This document shows positions 43,048 through 56,147 of a stretch of DNA of 64,000 nt, one piece after another (positions within the stretch are counted from its first letter, which is position 1; the number at the start of each line of letters is the position of its first letter). This DNA comes from Cyclobacteriaceae bacterium (lineage in GTDB: Bacteria > Bacteroidota > Bacteroidia > Cytophagales > Cyclobacteriaceae). The notes beneath the pieces are model-generated. The model had not been told where the DNA came from and made no database searches. It worked only from the letters and a program-made list of their open reading frames with translations. The stretch spans positions 248,001-312,000 of the forward strand of contig JAEUUG010000003.1 of the NCBI GenBank assembly GCA_016787565.1, given 5' to 3'. A program made the translations under genes and the position numbers.

Positions 43048-44514
43048 ATGAAGACACCATCACAAAAATTTTTGGATCGGCTGGGTTTAAAAGACCCGGA
43101 ACAAGATCCGATTGAAATACACCATGCTCAAAATGAAAATGGTCGCAGAGCGTTTTTTAAGAAAGCCGGACTGGGAGGTGTGATGCTTGGCAGTTTTATG
43201 TTCAGCCCGATAGAAGATACACTGGCTCAGGCCACCTCAAAGGTGAATAAGAATTCTTCACCTGCTGATCTTAAAATCACCGACATGCGCTATGCTGTCG
43301 TCATGAATGGACATGGTCGTTGTCCGATCATTCGCATTGATACCAACCAGGGAATTTCAGGTTATGGCGAAGTGCGTGATGGCGCATCATGGCGGTATGC
43401 CATGTTTTTAAAAAGCCGGATACTGGGAATGAATCCCTGTAACGTGGATTTAATTTTTAAACGCATTAAGCAATTTGGTTTTCATGCACGACAGGGTGGA
43501 GGAGTTTGTGCAGTGGAAATGGCCTTGTGGGATTTGGCCGGCAAAGCTTACAACGTTCCGGCCTACCAGTTGCTTGGTGGTAAGTTTAGAGACAAGGTAA
43601 GATTGTATGCCGATACACCGGAAGGTAAAGACGAAGCGGATTTTACTGCCAAGGTTAACAGGCGCATGGATGTAGAGGGGTATACATTTTTGAAAATGGA
43701 TTTTGGAATTGAGTTGTTGAAAGGTATTCCGGGAACAACCGTAAACAGTAACTTCTGGGACATTGGCCGCCAATGGACGAATGAACCGATGACCTACGGA
43801 GGAACAGAACATCCCTTCACACAAGTTCAGATAACCGATAAAGGCCTGGATATTCTTGTGCAACGAATTGCTAAGGTCAGAGAAAAGATCGGGTATGAAG
43901 TTCCGCTGGCGTCTGATCACTACGGACACTTCGATCACAACAATGCTATTCGCTTAGGCCGGGCAGTTGAAAAATACAGACTCGCCTGGCTGGAGGATTT
44001 AATCCCCTGGAAATTTACAGACCACTGGAAAATGATATCCGATGCCATCGAAACACCGACATTAACCGGTGAGGATATTTACCTGAAAGAAGAATTCATC
44101 AAGTTGATTGATGCACGCGCGGTTGATATGGTGCATCCGGATCTGGCAACATCGGGTGGCCTGCTGGAAACAAAAAAGATTGGCGACTATGCGGAAGAAA
44201 AAGGCGTGGCCATGGCGCTACACTTTGCGGGTACGCCCATTTCGTTTTTGGCCAATGTTCATTGTGCAGCCGCCACACAAAACTTTGTGGCACTTGAACA
44301 TCATTCGGTTGATGTTGATTACTGGACCAGCCTCGTGAAAACCAAAGTGCCCATGATTGAAAAAGGATTTGCTATTGTTCCGGAAGCTCCGGGATTGGGC
44401 TTTGAACTTAACGAAGATGTCGTAAAGAAACACCTTGATCCGGAAAACAAAACATACTTCGCGCCCTCCTCCGAATGGGATGTAGACCGTTCGTGGGACA
44501 GGCTATGGAGTTAG
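43048..44514 (+). CDS. Enolase-superfamily (MR/MLE) sugar-acid dehydratase-like protein with Tat leader, copy 1
   Basis: 488 residues. After a 30-residue extension comes a twin-arginine motif (GRRAFFKKAGLGG, R33-R34), a weakly hydrophobic stretch and an AQA cleavage-like site. Capping domain about 70-190 (GYGEVRDG, EMALWDLAGKAYNVPAYQLLGGKFRDKV). Barrel: KMD (base region), metal ligands D290 in SDHYGH, Glu in WLEDLIPW, Glu in TGEDIY, then VHPDLATSGG and the His in ALHFAGTP. The usual D-x-H-G-R of galactonate/mannonate-type dehydratases is changed to D-H-Y-G-H. Probably exported folded and acts on a sugar acid in the periplasm. Reaction not certain. Confidence 0.86.
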   Translation: MKTPSQKFLDRLGLKDPEQDPIEIHHAQNENGRRAFFKKAGLGGVMLGSFMFSPIEDTLAQATSKVNKNSSPADLKITDMRYAVVMNGHGRCPIIRIDTNQGISGYGEVRDGASWRYAMFLKSRILGMNPCNVDLIFKRIKQFGFHARQGGGVCAVEMALWDLAGKAYNVPAYQLLGGKFRDKVRLYADTPEGKDEADFTAKVNRRMDVEGYTFLKMDFGIELLKGIPGTTVNSNFWDIGRQWTNEPMTYGGTEHPFTQVQITDKGLDILVQRIAKVREKIGYEVPLASDHYGHFDHNNAIRLGRAVEKYRLAWLEDLIPWKFTDHWKMISDAIETPTLTGEDIYLKEEFIKLIDARAVDMVHPDLATSGGLLETKKIGDYAEEKGVAMALHFAGTPISFLANVHCAAATQNFVALEHHSVDVDYWTSLVKTKVPMIEKGFAIVPEAPGLGFELNEDVVKKHLDPENKTYFAPSSEWDVDRSWDRLWS

Positions 44515-44579
44515 CTTGTCTCTTATCAGTGATTGAAAATTAATAATATGTTCACGTAGTTAACGAGCCTTACTGACGC

Positions 44580-45677
44580 ATGGCAAGATTCTATCCGAAG
44601 TTATTGATCATTCTGGCCGGACTGTTTCTCGCAGGCTACATTTTTACAACTACACAGCAGGCCCATAGTTATGCCGGTTGGATGCTCATGGCATTTTTTG
44701 GTTTGGTCGCACTTGCATTTCGGCAGTATGAAGTGCTGAAGGGATACGCTTTCACCATTACCATTTTTGCAGCCGTAAGCCTGGCCATGTATTATCCGCA
44801 GTATTTTGTTTATGCAGGAGATTTTAAACTTTCCAAATTAATTGTCCCACTGATGCAGTTGTTAATGTTTGGTATGGGCACTGCACTGAGTCTTCAGGAT
44901 TTTTCGCGTGTATTGAAAATGCCGAAAGGCGTTTTGGTAGGTATCGCCTGCCAGTTTAGCATCATGCCATTTGTGGGGTGGACACTTACAAAAGTATTTT
45001 CATTTCCTCCTGAAATAGCTGCGGGCGTAATTCTGATTGGCAGTTGCCCCAGTGGGCTTGCATCGAATGTCATGTCTTATCTCGCGAAGGCTAATCTTGC
45101 ACTTTCTGTTACGCTCACCGCAGTAGCAACACTGATGGCGCCCCTCATGACTCCGCTGCTCATGAAATTGCTGGCAGGACAATATGTGTCCATTGATTTC
45201 TGGTCGATGGTATGGGATATCACGAAGATTATCATTCTGCCCATTGGGGCAGGGCTCATCTTCCATCATTTTCTGCGCGATAAATTCAAAATGCTTGATA
45301 CGCCTATGCCCATCATTTCCATGGCCTCCATTGCGTTGATCATTACCATCATTACAGCAGCCGGGCGCAATGACCTTTTAGTAGTAGGACCTCTTCTGAT
45401 TCTCGCAGCATTAATCCATAATCTGAGTGGCTACTTTTTAGGATATTGGTCAGCACGCGTAGTGCGCATGTCCGAGCAAGATTGCAGAACCGTTGCCCTT
45501 GAGGTAGGACTTCAGAATGGCGGGCTTGCCTCGAGCTTGGCCTTGTCGATGGGTAAGCTGGCTACCGTTGGGCTTGCCTCTGCTGTGTTTGCGCCCATCA
45601 TGAATATTACCGGTTCTTCGCTGGCGCTCTGGTGGCGCTCGAAAACCGATCGTCAACTACCTTCAGAAAATACGTGA
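44580..45677 (+). CDS. BASS-family (bile acid:sodium symporter-like) transporter
   Basis: 365 residues, about 10 TM helices. The SBF domain starts near residue 75 (FKLSKLIVPLMQLLMFGMGTALS), with the family hallmarks GVILIGSCPSGLASNVMSYLAKANLALSVTLTAVATLMAPLMTPLL and EVGLQNGGLASSLALSMGK. BASS proteins co-transport sodium with organic anions, including bile acids, pyruvate and other 2-keto acids or pantoate. Its place between two exported RraA/enolase modules suggests uptake of their acidic product across the inner membrane. This substrate is inference. Confidence 0.9.
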   Translation: MARFYPKLLIILAGLFLAGYIFTTTQQAHSYAGWMLMAFFGLVALAFRQYEVLKGYAFTITIFAAVSLAMYYPQYFVYAGDFKLSKLIVPLMQLLMFGMGTALSLQDFSRVLKMPKGVLVGIACQFSIMPFVGWTLTKVFSFPPEIAAGVILIGSCPSGLASNVMSYLAKANLALSVTLTAVATLMAPLMTPLLMKLLAGQYVSIDFWSMVWDITKIIILPIGAGLIFHHFLRDKFKMLDTPMPIISMASIALIITIITAAGRNDLLVVGPLLILAALIHNLSGYFLGYWSARVVRMSEQDCRTVALEVGLQNGGLASSLALSMGKLATVGLASAVFAPIMNITGSSLALWWRSKTDRQLPSENT

Positions 45678-45698
45678 CGTAACGAAAATCAACAGCAC

Positions 45699-46649
45699 AT
45701 GAAAAATGTACACAGCATGATCATCCTAGTGTTCTTTCTCCTAAGCGGGTATTCACTTTCGGCTCAGCAAATAGCGAAGGAGGAACTGATTTTTCTTACA
45801 CCCCAGTGGAAGGGTGAACGCTTTGCAGATGGTCGCCCAAAAGTTTCAGATCAACTGCTGGACAGAATGAAACGTGTAACGCTGGAAGAAGCTTGGGCTG
45901 TTTTGCGGAATGAGAACTATAAATATCAGTATGAAGATGGTTGGATGATGATCAATCCGGATAGTGTTTTAGTGGGCAGAGCCTTAACGGCAACATTTGT
46001 TCCCGGTCGGCCGGATATTCATCGGGTGATTGATGAAAAGGGTCACACAAAAGATAAGCGCGTAAAATCGCAAAACTCGTGGCCCATTGATATGTTGGTG
46101 AAACGTGATGTCTATGTTGTTGATCAGTTCGGTGCACACGAGGATGGCCCAACCGTTGGCGACAACCTTGGAAATTCAATTTATACTAAAACCGGAAACG
46201 GTATTGTGTATAATGGTGCTATTCGCGATATCAACGGGTTGAAGGAAATCGGTTCGTTCACTTCTTTTTTCAGAACATATCATCCATCTCATCATCTCAA
46301 CAATCCGGATGGACAGTTGAATACAACACTTATCGGAATCAATCAACCTACGCGTATTGGTAAAGCAACGGTTATGCCCGGAGATGTTGTACTCGGTCGG
46401 GATGGTGGCGTCATTTTTATCCCACCTCATTTAGCCGAGAAGGTCGTCAAAACATCAGAGGTTGTTCGTCTTCGCGATATGTTCGGGCATCAGCGTTTGC
46501 GCGAGCAAAAATATACCCCCGGACAAATTGATTCAAAATGGTCGGATGAGATTGAGAAAGATTTTTCAAAATGGCTCAACGATCACATCAACGAATTGCC
46601 GGTACCGAAAGAACAAATTCAGGAATTATTAAAATCCCGCACGTGGTGA
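45699..46649 (+). CDS. Exported RraA-family protein (aldolase-like), copy 2
   Basis: 316 residues, paralogous over its whole length to the copy at 42076-42999 (shared TPxWKGxRxxDGRP, SWPIDML, GDNLGNSIY, GHQRLRExKYTPGxID, and the final SRTW/KRTW). Sec signal peptide MIILVFFLLSGYSLSAQ. Catalytic Arg-Asp kept in YNGAIRDING (R176, D177). It has an 8-9 residue insert after TSFFRTYHPSHH relative to copy 1. Followed after 17 bp by the second enolase-superfamily gene, repeating the order of the first module. Confidence 0.88.
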   Translation: MKNVHSMIILVFFLLSGYSLSAQQIAKEELIFLTPQWKGERFADGRPKVSDQLLDRMKRVTLEEAWAVLRNENYKYQYEDGWMMINPDSVLVGRALTATFVPGRPDIHRVIDEKGHTKDKRVKSQNSWPIDMLVKRDVYVVDQFGAHEDGPTVGDNLGNSIYTKTGNGIVYNGAIRDINGLKEIGSFTSFFRTYHPSHHLNNPDGQLNTTLIGINQPTRIGKATVMPGDVVLGRDGGVIFIPPHLAEKVVKTSEVVRLRDMFGHQRLREQKYTPGQIDSKWSDEIEKDFSKWLNDHINELPVPKEQIQELLKSRTW

Positions 46650-46666
46650 CCTAAAACTATTCAACC

Positions 46667-47944
46667 ATGAATTCATCATCCAGAAGATCATTTTTCAAAA
46701 AAGCATTGGCATCGAGCGCGTCTCTCATGCCACTTGCAACATTTGGTACAGCTTACGAAGCATCCATTCAGCAAGCGCCTAAATTATCGGCACCTTCTGA
46801 TCTAAAGATTACTTCTATTAAGTGTGGCTACATTCGGAATGGACATAGTCTATTTGTAAAAGTTTATACCAACCAGGATATCTGGGGTTGTGGTGAAGGA
46901 GTGGATGCAACACCAGGTACATACCACTTGGTAAAAATGTTTGAGGCGCGCATTAAGGGAAAAAATCCATTGAATGTTAATCGGCTGTTTGAGGATATTA
47001 GAAGGTCGGGTTTTTTTGAAGGTGCACAATCAGGAATGTTTGTAGCTGTTCTCACAGCAGTAGAAACTGCCTTATGGGATATTGCAGGAAAAGCACTTGG
47101 TGTACCCGTGTACCAATTGCTGGGCGGAAAGTTTCGGGACAAGATCAGGGTTTATTGTGATACGGCTTTGTACCAGGCCAACCTCCCTACGCCAAAGGAT
47201 TTTGCCAATAGCGCGCTCGAGGTAAAAAAAATGGGATTTAATGCAATCAAGTTTGATCTCGATCAGCGCAATGATCCGAACAAATATGATTTGTACAATT
47301 GGACGGCTAGTCCGGGCGAATTACAACGCATGGTCGATCAGATTGCAGCAGCCCGCGAGGCTGTCGGGCCAAACATTGATCTCTGCGTTGACATGCATGG
47401 CCGTTACGATGCACCTACTGCGCAGGCAATTGCCAAGCGGTTAGAGCCTTTCAACCTGATGTGGCTGGAGGAACCTATTCCGGCAGAAAATCCGGAGGCC
47501 TATAAGGCCATAACAGAATCAACCAGCACTCCGATTTGTGCCGGTGAGAATCACTATCTCGCGTATGGCTTCAGGCGATTGCTGGAACTGAATGCTGTGG
47601 ATATTATTATGCCCGATCTGCAAAAGGCTGGTGGGTTGGGCGAAGGGCAACGCATTGCCAATCTTGCCAATCTATACTATGTTCCATTTGCTCCGCACAT
47701 GGTTGCTTCTTACTTAGGCGCCATGGCTTCCTGTCATGTGTGTGCCTCCGTGCCAAATTTTATGATACTGGAGTGGCAGATATACTTTCATAAGGATCCC
47801 ATGTTTAAAGAGATTGTGAAGTTTGATGGTCCTATGGTGGAGAACGGATTTATCGCCCTTTCTGAAAAGCCTGGTATTGGTGTGGAAATTAACGAAGAAG
47901 GAATGCGGAAGTATGCCACTCCCGGGGTTCCGTTCTTCGAATAG
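46667..47944 (+). CDS. Enolase-superfamily sugar-acid dehydratase-like protein with Tat leader, copy 2
   Basis: 425 residues. Twin-arginine leader at the very N-terminus (SRRSFFKKALASSASLMPLATFG, R6-R7). Capping domain with WGCGEGVDATPG and ETALWDIAGKALGVPVYQLLGGKFRDKI. Barrel: IKFD, D242-x-H244-G-R in CVDMHGRYD (the metal Asp and catalytic His of galactonate/mannonate-type dehydratases), WLEEPIPAENPEAY, CAGENHYLAYG, IIMPDLQKAGG, and FAPHMVAS. The full motif set predicts an active acid-sugar dehydratase. The Tat leader predicts a periplasmic site, unlike the cytoplasmic characterised members. Confidence 0.88.
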   Translation: MNSSSRRSFFKKALASSASLMPLATFGTAYEASIQQAPKLSAPSDLKITSIKCGYIRNGHSLFVKVYTNQDIWGCGEGVDATPGTYHLVKMFEARIKGKNPLNVNRLFEDIRRSGFFEGAQSGMFVAVLTAVETALWDIAGKALGVPVYQLLGGKFRDKIRVYCDTALYQANLPTPKDFANSALEVKKMGFNAIKFDLDQRNDPNKYDLYNWTASPGELQRMVDQIAAAREAVGPNIDLCVDMHGRYDAPTAQAIAKRLEPFNLMWLEEPIPAENPEAYKAITESTSTPICAGENHYLAYGFRRLLELNAVDIIMPDLQKAGGLGEGQRIANLANLYYVPFAPHMVASYLGAMASCHVCASVPNFMILEWQIYFHKDPMFKEIVKFDGPMVENGFIALSEKPGIGVEINEEGMRKYATPGVPFFE

Positions 47945-48005
47945 GTGATACTCCTTCGATTAGCATTACTCATCTGAATTTCAATTACCGCTCGTAACCT
48001 TATTT

Positions 48006-48060
48006 CAAACGTTATCACAAACGTTGTTTTTCCACTTGTCTTTTTTGTATAATTGTATAA
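48006..48060 (+). promoter_or_regulatory. Repeat-rich leader upstream of the GH43 operon
   Basis: CAAACGTT occurs twice, 12 bp apart (48006-48013 and 48018-48025). Each copy contains the self-complementary AACGTT. Then TTGTATAA is repeated head-to-tail (48045-48060), ending 15 bp before the first GH43 ATG. Candidate regulator-binding and promoter sequence. The binding protein is unknown. Confidence 0.35.
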
Positions 48061-49714
48061 ACAACACTTAAAACGATGATCAGATTAGCTGCCTTTGTTC
48101 TTGCTATAACATGTTTTTTAGCAACCACTTGTGTGGATGCCCAATCCACTACGTTGATTAACCCAATCCTGACCGGTTTCTATCCCGATCCCAGTGTGGT
48201 GAAGGTAGGTACTGATTACTACCTGATTACTTCAACGTTCGCTTACTTTCCTGGTCTTCCGGTTTTCCACTCGAAGGATTTGAAGAACTGGAAGCAGGTT
48301 GGTAATGTGATCAGCCGACCCTCGCAGATGAACTTCATGGGCCATCGTATGACGAGAGGATTGTTTGCGCCTGCTATTAGTTACAACAATGGCCTATACT
48401 ATGTAGTATGTACACTGATTGATACCGGAGGAAATTTTGTAGTGACAGCAAAAGATCCTGCCGGACCGTGGAGTGATCCTACCTTTATACCGGAGGTACG
48501 AGGAATTGATCCTTCTATCTACTTTGATGCGGGTAAAGCCTATATCGTTTATAATAGTGATCCTCCGGAAAATAAGTCGCTGTATCCCGGGCACAGAACC
48601 ATCAGGATGTATGAATTCGATTACGCAAAACTCAAGGTTGTTGGTGAAGAAAAAATATTGGTGAATGGTGGTGTTGATATTACTAAGAAGCCGGTATGGA
48701 TTGAAGCTCCGCATTTCCTCAAGAAGGATAGTTGGTATTATCTATATGCCGCAGAAGGCGGAACATCAGTCAATCACTCCGAAGTTATTTTACGCAGCAA
48801 AGATATTTGGGGTCCATTCGTTCCGTATGAAAAAAACCCGATACTCACCCAACGACATCTTCCCGCTGATCGCAAAGATCCGATAACATCAACCGGTCAC
48901 GCGCAATTTGTAGAAGGACCGGATGGAAAAACCTATGCTGTTTTTCTTGCCGTAAGACCCTATCGGGATAACTACTACAATACTGGTCGCGAGACATTTA
49001 TTGCTCCGGTAGAATGGAAAGACGGCTGGCCGGTTGTTGATCCGGATCACCTGGAAGTACAATATAGCTACACGGCTAACTACAAAGAGATCAAGCCAAA
49101 AGATGTCCGCCCTCAAAGTGGAAATTTCCAATACACCATAAATTTTGACAAAGAACTTGATCCTGCGTTGCTGTTCTTGCGCACAGTGGATAGTAGTTCC
49201 TATACACTGAGCAAAGCAAATGGCTTAACCATGAACCTTAAGCCCGAAACCATCATGGAGCTGGGTAATCCATCTTTCATTGGTAAACGTCAGCAGCATT
49301 TGTATTGTACGGCCGAGACTGCAGTTACTTTCAAGGCAAAATCAGAAAAAGAAAAAGCAGGACTGGTCATCTTTCAGGATGAGAACCACTTCTACTACTT
49401 GTGCACATCCGTAGATCAGGGAAAAGTAGTAGTACAACTCTATAAAAGTACGGATGACAGCAAGACAATGGAGTTGATGACCCAGGCTGCAGTAACAACC
49501 GATAAGGTTCTGTTGCGCATACATGCAGAAGGCGAGCAATACAGTTTTTCATATTCCGAGAAGCCGAACAACTGGATTCTGCTGAAAGATAAAGTTGATG
49601 GTACATTCTTAAGCACGCAGGTAGCTAACAGCTTTATCGGTTGTGTTTTCGGGATGTATGCAACTTCATCTGGCGAGGCCACTTCGAGCAAGGCATCGTT
49701 CAAGTATTTGAAAT

Positions 49715-53295
<3,581 letters not shown>

Positions 53296-53416
53296 AGTAT
53301 AGGAAATCTCAATATAAGTATTGGCAGAGTGAGTGAGACTCCTTTACAACGGTTGCTTCATATTTTTGAGATGGGTTTTTTAGGGTGTCTGACACTTCTG
53401 AAGTCTTGACTCCTAC

Positions 53417-54937
53417 CTAGTGCTTCTGTTGCAAGTTTGCAATGGCTTCAAATTCATCAGCAAGCTTATTGGTTAGTCGCTCGAAGACATCGAAGTACTT
53501 TTGATAGGTCTGGTGATGCCCAGGGTCGGCAGTATAGGTGTCTGTCAATGCCACCGTGCGCGATGCTTCTTCCAGAGTAGCATACTTGCCCATGTCTGTT
53601 GCACTCATTAAAAACGAACCGCGTGATGCACTGTCAGAATGCTTGTTGACCGTAACCGGTTTATTATACATGTCAGCAATCATTTGCGTGCAAAATGGAA
53701 TGGAAGCAAAACTTCCGTTGACGGAGAGAGTTTTGATGGAGCGATGCTCTTCGAGGGTTTTTCCAATACTGTAAATCTCGTAGAGTATGCCTTCAATGGT
53801 GGCCCGAATAAAATGTTGTCGCTCATGTTTGATGTTTAATCCGAAATAGGAGCCCCTGGCGTTTGCATTCCAAATAGGTGCGCGTTCTCCTAATAAATAA
53901 GGAAGAAATAACAGCCCATCAGAACCAACCGCGACTTTTGAAGCCTCGTTAACAAGATTATCCATCGTGTATTCGATCTCATAGGGAATTCTAAAATCAC
54001 CGAATTGCTTTGCAAACCAATCAAAGACTACACCACCGTTGTTAGTGGGGCCTCCTGATACATAGCAGTTCTCTGTGAGGAGGTAATTAAAGAAACGTTG
54101 TTTTTCATCACGCAATACTTCTTTACCGACAACCCGGACAGCCCCACTATCTTCAATCGTAATAGTAGCTTTTCCATCACTCCACACACCTGCTCCAAGA
54201 GTGGCCATGCATCCATCGCTTGAACCAAGAATTAGCTTGGTGGAAGATGATAGTTTGAGCGATTTTTGGTATTCCTTGCGCAGCTTTCCTGGCGAGTGGA
54301 AGACAGGAGCCAGTTCCGGAAGTTTGTCAGCGGTAATACCAGCATACGCTAGTGCTTCCGGTTCCCATTGTATGGTTTGAATATTGAGTAAGCCTGTTGC
54401 GGAAGCCAGGCTGTAATCAATAAAATATTCTCCTGTAAGTTGTTGTATGATATAACTTTTGATGGAAAGAAATTTATAAGTTTGGTTGAACCTTTCCTGA
54501 TCGTGATTTTTCATCCATGTAATCTTTACAAGTGGAGACATAGGATGGATAGGTGTTCCTGTGTTATCATATAATATTTTCCCAAGTCCTGATTTTTTTA
54601 GTTCCTGTGCCTCAACTTTTCCCCGGTTATCTGCCCAGGTAATTACATTTCCCAGGGGTACTCCATGATCATCAATGGCAAGGACGCTGTGCATGCTGGC
54701 ACTGAAGCAAATGCTAACCACTTTATACTTCTGCGGATGAATTTTTTCTGTTAACAGGTTCTTCAGGACATACAACATCGTGATGAAAATCTGCTCAGGA
54801 TCTTGTTCACTGTAGTCAGGTTCAGTGTGAAAAGTTGGGTAGGATCCTTTCATGGAACCAATAATGTTTCCACTCAAGTCAAATGCAAATATCCTTACGG
54901 CATTTGTTCCAAGTTCAATCGTGATGATACATTCCAT
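53417..54937 (-). CDS. FGGY-family carbohydrate kinase (gluconokinase-like)
   Basis: 506 residues. N-terminal ATPase half: IITIELGTNAVRIFAFD, SASMHSVLAID, ITWADNRG. C-terminal half: LILGSSDGCMATLGAGVWSDGKATITIEDSGAVRVVG, SGGPTNNGGVVFDWF, LLGERAPIWNANARGSYFGL, VNGSFASIPFCTQMIADMYN. The pattern is closest to the gluconokinase branch of FGGY kinases (gntK-FGGY) and less like xylulokinase. It would phosphorylate gluconate or another aldonate/sugar in the cytoplasm. Downstream of and 11 bp from the AraC regulator gene, and on the same chromosome stretch as a GntP permease. Confidence 0.88.
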   Translation of the reverse strand: MECIITIELGTNAVRIFAFDLSGNIIGSMKGSYPTFHTEPDYSEQDPEQIFITMLYVLKNLLTEKIHPQKYKVVSICFSASMHSVLAIDDHGVPLGNVITWADNRGKVEAQELKKSGLGKILYDNTGTPIHPMSPLVKITWMKNHDQERFNQTYKFLSIKSYIIQQLTGEYFIDYSLASATGLLNIQTIQWEPEALAYAGITADKLPELAPVFHSPGKLRKEYQKSLKLSSSTKLILGSSDGCMATLGAGVWSDGKATITIEDSGAVRVVGKEVLRDEKQRFFNYLLTENCYVSGGPTNNGGVVFDWFAKQFGDFRIPYEIEYTMDNLVNEASKVAVGSDGLLFLPYLLGERAPIWNANARGSYFGLNIKHERQHFIRATIEGILYEIYSIGKTLEEHRSIKTLSVNGSFASIPFCTQMIADMYNKPVTVNKHSDSASRGSFLMSATDMGKYATLEEASRTVALTDTYTADPGHHQTYQKYFDVFERLTNKLADEFEAIANLQQKH

Positions 54938-54948
54938 TATTCAAGACT

Positions 54949-55833
54949 TTATTTCGATGGTAAATTTCTTTTTCTGAATTCACTGGGCGTGTAACCGGTA
55001 AGTTTTTTAAACGTGGTTGAAAAATGTTGTGACGAATAGAACCCCGTGCCCAGGGCAATGTCCGTTACATTTTCATCCTGCCGGTTTAACAATTTAATCG
55101 CTTCGGAAATCCGGATGTTGATCAGGTAATTCAAGGGAGAGAAACCTGTGTAATTTTTTACTTTCTCCGTGAATGTTGTGGTGCCAAGTCCGATAAGCGC
55201 AGCCATTTCCTCCACGGTCCACTGGTGCGCCAGGTTTTGCCGGAGGGTTTGCTCAAGTTTCATAAAGGTTTGGGGGAAGTCGCGCTGCGAATTATTTTGA
55301 CGTGTGGATTGCCTTGCTATACTGATAAACAATTCATCAATCAGTTGGTTTACACGGGTTGTGAAACCTATTTCCTGATTCATGAGTTCCTGCCGAAGTG
55401 TAGTGAGTATACCCTGGCACTCTTTAAGTTTTAAAACAGTGGTCAGGTTAAGCAATAGGATTTTACCGATGGTGAGGCATTCGGTTCTGGATAAATAGCT
55501 CCATTTTCCGAGCGACATTCCGGTGGCATCAATTTTCTCCAGGCGAAGGTGTATCCAGGAAAGTGTCCCAATATTCAAAATATCCTTTTCGCCACGGAAG
55601 GTTTGCCCGGGAAGAATTACAGCCAGGTCACCCGGATAGAGAATATGGTTTTGTTCACCGATTACCCACTCAAACTTTCCGTCTACGATAGAATAAATCC
55701 GCACGCTGTCGGTGGAAGTAGCGTGGAGCGAGTTTAACTGTATGCTGTTGTTTTTTTTGAGGGCAAATTCAAGAATATGTGGAAAAGCATGAAGTTCCCT
55801 GGCGTGACCCTGTTGTAGTATAAACTGGTTCAT
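54949..55833 (-). CDS. AraC-family transcriptional regulator
   Basis: 294 residues. N-terminal ~150 residues are a cupin-like ligand domain (ILYPGDLAVILPGQTFRGE). C-terminal double HTH (about 190-290): LAHQWTVEEMAALIGLGTTTFTEKVKNYTGFSPLNYLINIRISEAIKLL, then TDIALGTGFYSSQHFSTTFKKLTGYTPSEFRK. It is cotranscribed with the sugar kinase and divergent from the GH3-led operon across 314 bp. It probably senses a sugar or sugar acid and controls one or both sides. Confidence 0.93.
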   Translation of the reverse strand: MNQFILQQGHARELHAFPHILEFALKKNNSIQLNSLHATSTDSVRIYSIVDGKFEWVIGEQNHILYPGDLAVILPGQTFRGEKDILNIGTLSWIHLRLEKIDATGMSLGKWSYLSRTECLTIGKILLLNLTTVLKLKECQGILTTLRQELMNQEIGFTTRVNQLIDELFISIARQSTRQNNSQRDFPQTFMKLEQTLRQNLAHQWTVEEMAALIGLGTTTFTEKVKNYTGFSPLNYLINIRISEAIKLLNRQDENVTDIALGTGFYSSQHFSTTFKKLTGYTPSEFRKRNLPSK

Positions 55834-56147
55834 GCAATCAAACGGAAATGTAAATTATCAAGGATTACCACGTGTTGTGAATTATTGCCTGATTACAGAA
55901 CTGTACGGTAGCAAATCTCACTAAATCTGAGGTCTCTGCAAAGAACTTTCAATTCTCAATTCGGATATTACTGAAACCGCAAGCACGTGTTCAATATCCA
56001 TCGCTGGAGTATATTGGAAGTTCTGGAATTCAAAATTCAAAAGGTTTGTGATGGTGTATTTTATTCTCTTAAAGTGTGCATTCAACCGAAGAGATAAGGT
56101 AATCTTACTTCCTGGAATAAGCTTAACTGAGCTATATTGGATTCATC
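55834..56147. other. Divergent regulatory region between araC-type and GH3 genes
   Basis: 314 bp with no gene. It must carry promoters in both directions and probably sites for the AraC regulator. A TATATTGG near 56130, 10 bp before the GH3 ATG, is one base from the -7 consensus. No clear direct repeats of AraC type stand out. Confidence 0.4.

Noticed and set aside
42076..46649. RraA-family genes as regulators of RNase E
   Set aside because: Signal peptides, extra C-terminal region, conserved aldolase Arg-Asp and a sugar-acid gene context do not fit an RNase E inhibitor.
53296..53416. A terminator from the short palindrome GTGTCTGACAC near 53381
   Set aside because: The stem is only 5 bp with a 1-nt loop and no T-run follows on either strand, so I do not call it.
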